Positions 1 through 4,979 of a DNA stretch of 5,780 bases are shown here, piece after piece. The number at the start of each line of letters is the position of its first letter. Position 1 is the stretch's first letter. Origin of the DNA: CALIKW01 sp038998005. GTDB taxonomy: Archaea; Aenigmatarchaeota; Aenigmatarchaeia; CG10238-14; SCSR01. The position numbers were made by a program, and so were the translations under genes. The notes under the pieces are model-generated. The model had not been told where the DNA came from. It made no database searches and saw nothing but the letters and a program-made list of their open reading frames with translations. The stretch is from contig JAVZIY010000042.1 in the NCBI GenBank assembly GCA_038998005.1, positions 1-5,780 on the forward strand, in the 5' to 3' direction.

Positions 1-13
1 GAAAATTAAATTC

Positions 14-685
14 ATGAAAATTGTTTTGATTTTAGGTGGTTCATTGCTAACAAAAGAGCTTAGCAAGGAAAATTTTGAAAAATATGCAAGGATTTTGAAG
101 AAAATTAAGGAAAAATGCGAGAGATTAATTGTAATTTGTGGCGGAGGAAGGGTTTGCAGAGAATATCAAAATATTGCAAAATGCTTTAATCCAAGTTTAA
201 CTTTTTTGGATAGGATTGGAATTGTTTCAACTCACTTGAATGCATTAACTTTGATTTCTGCTTTGGGTGAAGTTGCTTACCAAAGTATTGTTAAAAGTAT
301 TGAAGAAATAGAAAATATTCCAAAGGAAAAAATAATTGTTTGTGGTGGAATGGAACCTGGACATTCAACAGATTTTGATGGAGCATTATTTGCTGAGGTA
401 GTTAAAGCAGATCTACTAATTAAAGCAACAAATGTTGATGGAGTTTATACTTCTGACCCAAGAGCTGATAAAAATGCGAAGAAAATTAGGAAGTTAAGTT
501 ATAAAGAATTTGAAAGTATAATTCTTAAAAATAAACAAGAGCCTGGGAAATATGATTTGTTTGATTTGTCAGCTTTAAAAATTGTTGAAAGGTCAAGAAT
601 TAAACTTATAATTTTAAACGGAGAGGATGAAAAAGAAATTTTAAGGGGAGTAGAAGGAAATCATAAAGGGAGTGAAATTTCTTAA
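14..685 (+). CDS. pyrH: UMP kinase, archaeal PyrH type
   Basis: This is a cytoplasmic uridylate kinase of the amino acid kinase family, which converts UMP and ATP to UDP and ADP in pyrimidine nucleotide synthesis. The 223 residues match the usual length of archaeal PyrH. Visible motifs in order are the N-terminal phosphate-binding LGGS (residues 7-10), GGGRVCREY (43-51), the UMP-site segment DRIGIVSTHLNA (66-77), GGMEPGHSTD (111-120) and the nucleotide-binding KATNVDGVYTSDPR (137-150). The segment THLNA has His where archaeal relatives usually have Arg (TRxNA); bacterial enzymes vary here too, so activity is not in doubt. The ATG at 14 places the first beta strand MKIVLILGG exactly where the family starts. 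Only 13 bases precede it in the window, so its promoter cannot be assessed. The stop lies 23 bases before the tRNA gene. The assignment is secure. Confidence 0.95.
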   Translation: MKIVLILGGSLLTKELSKENFEKYARILKKIKEKCERLIVICGGGRVCREYQNIAKCFNPSLTFLDRIGIVSTHLNALTLISALGEVAYQSIVKSIEEIENIPKEKIIVCGGMEPGHSTDFDGALFAEVVKADLLIKATNVDGVYTSDPRADKNAKKIRKLSYKEFESIILKNKQEPGKYDLFDLSALKIVERSRIKLIILNGEDEKEILRGVEGNHKGSEIS

Positions 686-688
686 ATT
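681..688 (+). promoter_or_regulatory. Possible TATA box for tRNA-Thr
   Basis: The sequence CTTAAATT lies 21-28 bases before the first base of the tRNA, the expected distance for an archaeal TATA box. It overlaps the stop codon of pyrH. A second AT-rich stretch (AATTTAAATTAA, 697-708) abuts the tRNA and is too close to be its TATA box. In such AT-rich DNA this is only a positional argument. Confidence 0.3.
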
Positions 689-708
689 CAAAAAATAATT
701 TAAATTAA

Positions 709-794
709 GCCCTGGTAGCTCAGTTGGTTAGAGCGCATAAGTTAGCGAAAGCTTGGTAAGCATGAGGTCCCGGGTTCGATCCCCGGCCAGGGCT
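709..794 (+). tRNA. tRNA-Thr (anticodon GGU), intron-containing
   Basis: A full cloverleaf can be folded by hand. The acceptor stem GCCCTGG (709-715) pairs perfectly with CCAGGGC (787-793). T8 and A9 are present, and the D stem GCTC/GAGC (718-721, 731-734) encloses a loop containing GG. The T arm is CCGGG-TTCGATC-CCCGG (770-786), and the variable loop is AGGTC (765-769). The anticodon arm is normal only when 12 bases (739-750) are removed: CATGC-TTGGTAA-GCATG then forms a perfect five-pair stem with a seven-base loop, T33 and anticodon GGT, which reads Thr codons ACC and ACU. The discriminator base is T794 (U73), a base I recall for many archaeal threonine tRNAs. The CCA end is not encoded. 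A run of six T (803-808) shortly downstream could end transcription. Confidence 0.95.
739..750 (+). other. Noncanonical 12-base tRNA intron (position 29/30)
   Basis: The intron AAGTTAGCGAAA interrupts the 5' strand of the anticodon stem between tRNA positions 29 and 30, not at the usual 37/38 site. The boundaries are unique, because moving them by one base in either direction breaks the stem. In the precursor, C734-G735-C736 can pair with G745-C746-G747, and G731-A732-G733 with C752-T753-T754. That leaves the 3' cut (750/751) in a four-base bulge AAAG (748-751) and the 5' cut (738/739) in an eight-base loop. This is a relaxed bulge-helix-loop, not a symmetric bulge-helix-bulge, and it competes with the D stem. 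Archaeal splicing endonucleases of broad specificity are known to process such sites; their presence here is inferred. Confidence 0.85.
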
Positions 795-800
795 TATGAA

Positions 801-810
801 TATTTTTTAA
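801..810 (+). promoter_or_regulatory. T-rich TATA-like box / tRNA terminator
   Basis: TATTTTTTAA lies 20-29 bases before the ATG of the HEPN gene at 830, the right distance for a TATA box driving a leaderless transcript. No Shine-Dalgarno precedes that ATG. The same T6 run (803-808), starting nine bases after the tRNA discriminator base, could also serve as the oligo-T terminator of tRNA-Thr. The two roles are not exclusive. Confidence 0.4.
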
Positions 811-829
811 GAAAATCTAAAATAAAAAT

Positions 830-1213
830 ATGAAAAAAGAAGAAGAGTTGCTTAAAAGAAGAGCATTAGATTTTTTAAATAATGCCAAAGAATTGTTTCG
901 CAAAAAAATTTTTGACATTTCATCATTTAACATAGAACAGTTTTGTCAACTTTATTTGAAGTATAAATTATTTAAAAAGGTTGGTGAATTCCCAAAAACA
1001 CATTCAATAAGAGATTTATTAGTAGAACTTGGAAAAGTTTCTAAGAAAAAAAATGAAATTGAAAAATTTTTAAAATCTAATATAAGCGTAATTAAAAACT
1101 TGGAAAATGCATATATAACTTCGCGATATATTCCTATAGAATTTGAAGAATTGGAAGTAGAGGAAATGCTTAAGTTTGCAAGAAATTTTAGAAAATTTGT
1201 TGAAAAACTATGA
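830..1213 (+). CDS. HEPN-domain protein, partner of MNT nucleotidyltransferase
   Basis: This 127-residue, probably all-helical protein resembles the HEPN family of archaea (the PF05168 type). Family-like landmarks are the N-terminal RRALDFLNNAKELF (10-23), the helix FNIEQFCQLYLKYKLF (33-48), the turn FPKTHSIRDLL (54-64), and the C-terminal AYITSRYIP (94-102), which resembles the family's Y..SRYP signature. HEPN proteins are often RNase toxins with an Arg-x4-6-His motif. Here the only histidine is H58 and no arginine lies at the right distance, so that active site is absent. A substrate-binding or regulatory role, as proposed for HI0074 beside HI0073, is therefore as likely as toxicity. The stop codon overlaps the start of the MNT gene (ATGA), so the two are translationally coupled and probably form a complex. 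It likely has its own leaderless promoter after tRNA-Thr. Confidence 0.8.
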   Translation: MKKEEELLKRRALDFLNNAKELFRKKIFDISSFNIEQFCQLYLKYKLFKKVGEFPKTHSIRDLLVELGKVSKKKNEIEKFLKSNISVIKNLENAYITSRYIPIEFEELEVEEMLKFARNFRKFVEKL

Positions 1214-1560
1214 AAAAGACTCTTTTTGACATCTTATTGGAAGAAAAAAAGAAAAAAGAAAAATATTTTAGAAATTACTTAAAATATGCTAGAATTGCAA
1301 AGAAAATTGCTAAAAATGAATTGGAGGATGTAAAAGTATTTGTTTTTGGTTCTGTTGTTAAAAAAAAACATAAACCTACAAGTGACATAGATTTATTAAT
1401 AGTTTCTAAGAATATGCCAAAAGTCATGAAAGATCGAGCAAAGATTCAAGCTAAAATTTTCGAAAAAATTGGAATTCTTGCACCTTTTGAAATTCATATG
1501 GTTAATGAAAAAGAATTTAAGTGGTATAAGAAATTTATAGATAAAAAAATTGCTGTTTGA
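1210..1560 (+). CDS. MNT-type minimal nucleotidyltransferase
   Basis: This 116-residue protein has a minimal nucleotidyltransferase (pol beta superfamily) fold. The signature is explicit: FVFGS (44-48), then ten residues, then DID (59-61), matching the GS-x10-DxD metal-binding motif with D59 and D61. The third acidic position is probably E94 in FEIHMV (93-98), where Asp is common. The first 40 residues are a Lys-rich helical extension. Such proteins are encoded beside HEPN proteins; in MntA/HepT pairs the MNT partner neutralises the HEPN toxin by adding AMP to a tyrosine. The start ATG overlaps the HEPN stop by four bases, and no Shine-Dalgarno is visible, so translation probably depends on termination of the upstream gene. 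Whether it modifies its HEPN partner here is inference, since that partner lacks the usual RNase motif. Confidence 0.85.
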   Translation: MKKTLFDILLEEKKKKEKYFRNYLKYARIAKKIAKNELEDVKVFVFGSVVKKKHKPTSDIDLLIVSKNMPKVMKDRAKIQAKIFEKIGILAPFEIHMVNEKEFKWYKKFIDKKIAV

Positions 1561-1565
1561 ATAAA

Positions 1566-1584
1566 TTCATTCGAAAAAAATGAA
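1566..1584 (+). terminator. Small inverted repeat after the MNT gene
   Basis: TTCATT (1566-1571) and AATGAA (1579-1584) form a six-pair AT-rich stem with a seven-base loop just after the MNT stop. No T-run follows directly, so a terminator role is weakly supported. The rest of the 1561-1676 intergenic stretch holds only the promoter described separately and short nonsense ORFs. Confidence 0.2.
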
Positions 1585-1637
1585 AGAGTTGATGCATAAC
1601 TTTTGATTCTTATAACTTAAAATAGTAAATGAAATAC

Positions 1638-1647
1638 TTTTAAATTT
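1638..1647 (+). promoter_or_regulatory. TATA-like promoter of the small ORF/nuclease unit
   Basis: TTTTAAATTT ends 30 bases before the ATG at 1677. The identical ten bases occur at almost the same distance before ppsA (2608-2617, 29 bases before its ATG). This shared placement supports it as a TATA box. It also supports ATG 1677 over the in-frame TTG 1668 as the start of the small protein, with a 5' leader of only a few bases. Confidence 0.5.
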
Positions 1648-1676
1648 AACTTTATTCTTAATTAAGATTGGATAGT

Positions 1677-1850
1677 ATGGGAATAAAAGAATTTCTTGGA
1701 AAGGTTAGGGATTCTATTCAAAAACAAGTAGAAAAAATGAAAATCGATACACAACGAAGTGGAGAAATAAAAATAGTAAAAGAAAAATACCTCTCTAAGC
1801 TTTCTCACAAGGAATTGGTACAGATTTATAAAATGTACTTGGAGGAATAG
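1677..1850 (+). CDS. Small hypothetical protein upstream of nuclease
   Basis: I do not recognise this 57-residue, Lys- and Glu-rich protein. It reads as an amphipathic helix (GIKEFLGKVRDSIQKQVEK, residues 2-20), a polar linker with GEIKIVKEKYL (29-39), and a second helix (SHKELVQIYKMYLEE, 43-57). No signal peptide or membrane segment is visible. ATG 1677 is preferred over the in-frame TTG at 1668, which lacks a Shine-Dalgarno and sits too close to the TATA box relative to ppsA. It ends two bases before the nuclease start and its last codons contain the nuclease's Shine-Dalgarno, so the two are co-transcribed. The order (small charged protein then nuclease) resembles antitoxin-effector layouts, but an adaptor or regulator role would fit equally. 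It is probably a real gene because of the promoter, spacing and coupling. Confidence 0.65.
   Translation: MGIKEFLGKVRDSIQKQVEKMKIDTQRSGEIKIVKEKYLSKLSHKELVQIYKMYLEE
1841..1845 (+). promoter_or_regulatory. Strong Shine-Dalgarno for the nuclease gene
   Basis: GGAGG lies seven bases before the ATG at 1853, inside the final codons of the small upstream gene. It matches the conserved anti-Shine-Dalgarno at the 16S rRNA end. It is the only clear Shine-Dalgarno that I see before a start in the window. The genes that open transcripts here seem to rely on leaderless or very short-leader initiation, so this site marks the nuclease as an internal operon gene and fixes its start. Confidence 0.8.
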
Positions 1851-1852
1851 AA

Positions 1853-2545
1853 ATGAGCAAAAATTTTGAGTTCGATATACCAAATATAGAAATTCCTGAG
1901 ATAGAAATTCCTTTTGAAGAGGAAAAAATCCCTTCCTCAAAAATGTCCAAACCAAAATTAATAGAAATTTTATCAGAAAAACTTACATCAGAAGAAATTT
2001 ACAGAGCTCTCATCAGACTTGGAAAACATAAAATTGCAGAAGAATTTATGAACGAAGTAAATTTAATAAACAAAAGGTACAAAGAACTTCTTGGAAGAAT
2101 CGAAGGTGGGAGTGAAGAACTAGAAAATAAAATAATTACAAATATAATTGAAGAAATTATCTCAAAACTTAAAAGACTATATACATTATCCTTTAAACCG
2201 ACAAATGAAATAGAGTTTCACAAACAAATAGAACCATTCTTAAAAGGTCTCGCCTCAGCTCTGGAATCATCTCTGTCAAAATTCGGCCTAATAATTACCA
2301 TAACTCGAGAATATAAACTACCATCTAACGAAAGAATTGATTTAATAATTTCAGTAGGCCAAATAAAAATTGGAATAGAAGTTAAATATAGTTTGGAAGA
2401 AACTTCTCAAGTTCAAAGATTACTTGGGCAAATCGATGAATATATTAATTACGTGGATGCGTTAATTATACTTTCATATTCTCCTTTAAATAGCAAAACT
2501 CTTCAAATTTTAAAGAGAAAGAAGATGAAAAAGGTAAACTCATAA
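1853..2545 (+). CDS. PD-(D/E)XK nuclease-like protein, C-terminus likely frameshifted
   Basis: This 230-residue protein has three regions. Residues 7-27 form an acidic tail with repeated I-E/N-I-P units (IPNIEIPEIEIPF). Residues 30-115 are predicted helical with no recognised domain. Residues 118-210 look like a PD-(D/E)XK nuclease core: a helix with acidic residues (NEIEFHKQIEPFL), then ERIDLII with D163, then GIEVKYS with E176 and K178 (the ExK), then GQIDEY with Q193 and Y197, matching the QxxxY motif of RecB-like nucleases. The catalytic set looks intact. The substrate is unknown; DNA repair, restriction or defence are all possible. The annotated end (RKKMKKVNS) is suspect. Every Lys codon before position 2513 is AAA (21 of 21), but the in-frame tail suddenly uses AAG four times out of five. 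The -1 frame keeps AAA and continues 19 residues to a stop at 2572. Confidence 0.8.
   Translation: MSKNFEFDIPNIEIPEIEIPFEEEKIPSSKMSKPKLIEILSEKLTSEEIYRALIRLGKHKIAEEFMNEVNLINKRYKELLGRIEGGSEELENKIITNIIEEIISKLKRLYTLSFKPTNEIEFHKQIEPFLKGLASALESSLSKFGLIITITREYKLPSNERIDLIISVGQIKIGIEVKYSLEETSQVQRLLGQIDEYINYVDALIILSYSPLNSKTLQILKRKKMKKVNS
2509..2515 (+). other. Slippery-type heptamer at the nuclease frameshift
   Basis: In the nuclease frame the bases read T TTA AAG, fitting the X XXY YYZ pattern of -1 ribosomal frameshift sites. A -1 slip here would join residue 221 to the open -1 frame, giving about 240 residues. I find no convincing downstream hairpin or pseudoknot and no upstream Shine-Dalgarno-like stimulator. 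Loss of one A from an original TTAAAAGAG would leave the same pattern, so mutation or an assembly error explains it at least as well as programmed slippage. Confidence 0.4.
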
Positions 2546-2574
2546 GGATAGTTACTCCAGAAAAAATAGTATAA
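2515..2574 (+). CDS. -1 frame C-terminal extension of the nuclease
   Basis: Reading in the -1 frame from GAG at 2515 gives EKEDEKGKLIRIVTPEKIV and a TAA stop at 2572-2574. The segment KLIRIVTPEKIV has the look of a closing beta strand, as expected at the end of a PD-(D/E)XK domain, whereas the zero-frame tail is a short basic stub. All its Lys codons are AAA, like the gene body. The frame is open from 2494 (a TAG lies at 2491-2493), so the shift must occur between there and the zero-frame stop at 2543. It has no start codon of its own and is not an independent gene. Confidence 0.6.
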   Translation, partial: EKEDEKGKLIRIVTPEKIV

Positions 2575-2607
2575 AATTTAAGTTTTGCCTTTCAGCCAAT
2601 AAAATAA

Positions 2608-2617
2608 TTTTAAATTT
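2608..2617 (+). promoter_or_regulatory. TATA-like promoter of ppsA
   Basis: TTTTAAATTT ends 29 bases before the ppsA ATG in the otherwise featureless gap 2575-2645. It is identical to the box before the small ORF at 1677 and similarly spaced. No Shine-Dalgarno lies before the ATG, so a very short leader is expected. Confidence 0.5.
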
Positions 2618-2645
2618 TATCTTGAATTAAAACCAAAAAAGTATT

Positions 2646-4952
2646 ATGAAATATGTTGCATTCTTGAAAGATCTTTCAAAAAAGGATTTGATATTGGTTG
2701 GGGGAAAGGCAGCAAATTTGGGAGAAATGTTTAATGCTAGGCTACCAGTACCAAATGCTTTTGTTGTAAAAACAAACGCATATAAGGAGTTTTTAAAAAA
2801 AAATAAAATTAAAGAAAAAATTTCAAAAATTTTGAAGAAAATCAGCTATGAAGATCCTAAAGATTTGGAAGAAAAAGTAAGTAAAATTAGAAAGCTAATC
2901 GAAAAAGCAAAAATTCCAAAATATATTGAAAAGGAAATTGTAAAAGCTTATGAAATTCTTTCTAAAGAGTTTGGGAAAGAAGAAGAATATGTTGCAATAA
3001 GGAGCTCTGCTTCAGCCGAGGATGTGCCTGGTCATTCATTTGCAGGTTTGCAGCTAACTTTATTGAATGTTAAAGGAATGGAAAATGTTTTGGATGGAAT
3101 TAAAAAATGCTGGGCCTCGCTTTTTACGCCAAGAGCAACATTTTACAGATATCAAAGAGGATTCAAGCATGAAAAAGTTTTAATAGCAGTTCCTGTTCAG
3201 AAGCAACTTGGTGTTTTAAGTAGAAAAGAATATCTGGAAGGAAAATATAAGGCTGGGGTTGGTTTTACCGTTCACCCAACAACTGGAGAAAAAGATAAAA
3301 TTTTAATAGAAGCGTCTTATGGCCAGGGAGAAAGTGTTGTTAGCGGAGAAGTAAATCCTGATACTTATGTGATAGATAAAAAAACTGGAAAAATTTTAGA
3401 AGCTAGAATAGGAAGAAAAGAAAAAATGAAAATCACAAATACTAATGGTGGTCTGGAAGAAGTTGAAGTTGGAGAAGAAATGAGAAATAAACTTTGCTTA
3501 AGCGAATATGAGCTAGAACAACTTTGGAGGCTTGCTTTAAAATTGGAAAAACATTACAAATTTCCTCAGGATTTTGAATGGGCATCTGAAAATGGTAAAG
3601 TTTATCTTGTTCAGTCTCGCCCAGTTACAGTTTTCTATGAGAAAAAAGTTAGTGAAATAGAAGTTAAGGAAAAGCCAATTTTAGAGGGTTTGGCAGCATC
3701 GCCTGGAGTTGCCATAGGAAAAGCTGTAATTGCTCTTTCCGTTGAAGAAGCACAGAAAAAGATGGAAAAAGGAAGTATACTGATTACTAAAATGACTTCC
3801 CCTGATTGGACGCCCTTCATGAAAATTGCATCTGGGATAATTACCACTGAAGGTGGGATAACTAGTCATGCAAGTATTGTTAGCAGAGAATTGGGAATTC
3901 CTTGTATAGTCGGAGCAAAGGATGCTTTATCAAAAATTAAGGATGAAGATATTATCACACTAGATGCAAGGAATGGTACTGTTTATAAAGGTGAGTTAAA
4001 AGAGCTTTTGGGAAGAGAAAAACTTTTTGAAATTTCTCTAGAGGAAGTGGCAAAGCTTAAAACTAGAACAAAAATTTTGATGAATCTAGGAGTGCCGATG
4101 GAAATAGAAAGATACAAACAATTGCCATTTGAAGGAATTGGTTTAATGAGAATTGAATTTATAATTGCTGAATGGGTAAAGGAGCATCCTAATTCCTTGA
4201 TTGAAAAAAAAGAAGAACAAAAGTATATTGATAAACTTGCTGAAGGTATAGCTATGGTTGCAAAGACCATTTATCCAAGATTTGTTGTTGTAAGATTTTC
4301 TGATTTTAAAACAAATGAATATAGAAAGCTTTTTGGTGGAGAAAAGTTTGAGCCTATAGAAGCAAATCCAATGTTGGGATGGAGAGGTGTTTCTAGATAT
4401 ATAAGCAAGGAATTTGAAGAAGCTTTTAGACTTGAATGTAGAGCTATAAGAAAAGTTAGAGAAGAAATGAAATTGGATAATGTTTGGGTTATGTTGCCTT
4501 TTGTTAGAACTGTTTGGGAAGTTGAAAGAGTTTTGAAAATTATGGAGGAGGAAGGATTGAAAAGAAGTAAAAAGTTCAAAATATGGGCGATGGCAGAAGT
4601 TCCAAGTATAGTTTTTCTTGCAGATAAGTTTTCAAAATATTTTGATGGATTTTCTATAGGAAGTAATGACCTTTGTCAAAATGTTTTAGGCGTAGATAGG
4701 GATTCTGCAATTCTTGCAAACATGGGTTATTTTGATGAGAGGAATGAAGCTGTTTTAAAAGCCATGGAAATTTTGATAAAAGAAGCACATAAAAATAAAG
4801 TTACTGTTTCTATTTGTGGGCAAAGCCCAAGTGTTTATCCTGAAATAACTGAATTTTTAGTTAAACATAAAATAGATTCTATTTCTGTTAATCCTGATGT
4901 TGTTTGTAAAACAAAAAAATTGGTTTATGATTTAGAAAAAATTAAAGCATGA
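2646..4952 (+). CDS. ppsA: Phosphoenolpyruvate synthase (pyruvate, water dikinase)
   Basis: This cytoplasmic enzyme interconverts pyruvate, ATP and water with PEP, AMP and phosphate. In archaea it usually serves gluconeogenesis but can run in the glycolytic direction. The 768 residues carry all three domains. The ATP-binding domain (about 1-330) has GGKAANLGEM (19-28), AIRSSASAED (117-126), GFTVHPTTG (206-214), GQGESVVSGEVNPD (226-239) and QSRPV (323-327). The swivelling phosphohistidine domain has GGITSHASIVSRELGIPC (403-420) with catalytic H408. The PEP/pyruvate barrel has GLMRIEF (499-505), FSIGSNDLCQNVLGVDRD (669-686), YFDERN (695-700) and ICGQSPS (723-729) with catalytic C724. About ten extra residues seem to sit near 189-201, before the GFTVHP segment, compared with the family as I recall it. 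It has its own promoter and ends 27 bases before the next gene. The assignment is secure. Confidence 0.97.
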   Translation: MKYVAFLKDLSKKDLILVGGKAANLGEMFNARLPVPNAFVVKTNAYKEFLKKNKIKEKISKILKKISYEDPKDLEEKVSKIRKLIEKAKIPKYIEKEIVKAYEILSKEFGKEEEYVAIRSSASAEDVPGHSFAGLQLTLLNVKGMENVLDGIKKCWASLFTPRATFYRYQRGFKHEKVLIAVPVQKQLGVLSRKEYLEGKYKAGVGFTVHPTTGEKDKILIEASYGQGESVVSGEVNPDTYVIDKKTGKILEARIGRKEKMKITNTNGGLEEVEVGEEMRNKLCLSEYELEQLWRLALKLEKHYKFPQDFEWASENGKVYLVQSRPVTVFYEKKVSEIEVKEKPILEGLAASPGVAIGKAVIALSVEEAQKKMEKGSILITKMTSPDWTPFMKIASGIITTEGGITSHASIVSRELGIPCIVGAKDALSKIKDEDIITLDARNGTVYKGELKELLGREKLFEISLEEVAKLKTRTKILMNLGVPMEIERYKQLPFEGIGLMRIEFIIAEWVKEHPNSLIEKKEEQKYIDKLAEGIAMVAKTIYPRFVVVRFSDFKTNEYRKLFGGEKFEPIEANPMLGWRGVSRYISKEFEEAFRLECRAIRKVREEMKLDNVWVMLPFVRTVWEVERVLKIMEEEGLKRSKKFKIWAMAEVPSIVFLADKFSKYFDGFSIGSNDLCQNVLGVDRDSAILANMGYFDERNEAVLKAMEILIKEAHKNKVTVSICGQSPSVYPEITEFLVKHKIDSISVNPDVVCKTKKLVYDLEKIKA

Positions 4953-4961
4953 TAAATTTTT
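4952..4961 (+). promoter_or_regulatory. TATA-like / T-run between ppsA and membrane gene
   Basis: ATAAATTTTT begins at the last base of the ppsA stop codon and lies 19-28 bases before the GTG at 4980, a leaderless-promoter distance. The T6 run (4957-4962) could instead terminate ppsA transcripts. Read-through from ppsA is equally possible, so which role applies cannot be told from the sequence. Confidence 0.3.
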
Positions 4962-4979
4962 TGAAAATAAAATTATATT

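Noticed and set aside
736..764. Canonical 37/38 tRNA intron
   Set aside because: With any intron at 37/38 the 5' stem would be CATAA, which cannot pair with GCATG; only removal of 739-750 gives a full stem.
1596..1618. Direct repeat ATAACTT (1596-1602 and 1612-1618) in the intergenic region
   Set aside because: Two copies of a seven-base AT-rich word at 16-base spacing are easily chance here; there are no further copies or palindromic arms to suggest an operator.
1668..1670. TTG as the start of the small protein before the nuclease
   Set aside because: ATG 1677 in the same frame sits at the same distance from the TATA-like box as the ppsA start does, and no Shine-Dalgarno supports the TTG.
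1662..1955. Minus-strand open frame of 97 codons opposite the small ORF and nuclease start
   Set aside because: Its translation is Phe/Leu/Tyr-rich low-quality sequence, as expected from antisense of A-rich coding DNA, and the plus strand has a promoter, Shine-Dalgarno and coupled genes.
2515..2560. Downstream stem-loop that would stimulate -1 frameshifting
   Set aside because: Only weak AACT/AGTT pairing (2537-2540 with 2550-2553) is available, too short and too far downstream to act as a typical stimulator.
3635..4579. Several minus-strand open frames inside ppsA
   Set aside because: They lie opposite conserved PEP synthase motifs and show no domain of their own; they are antisense shadows.
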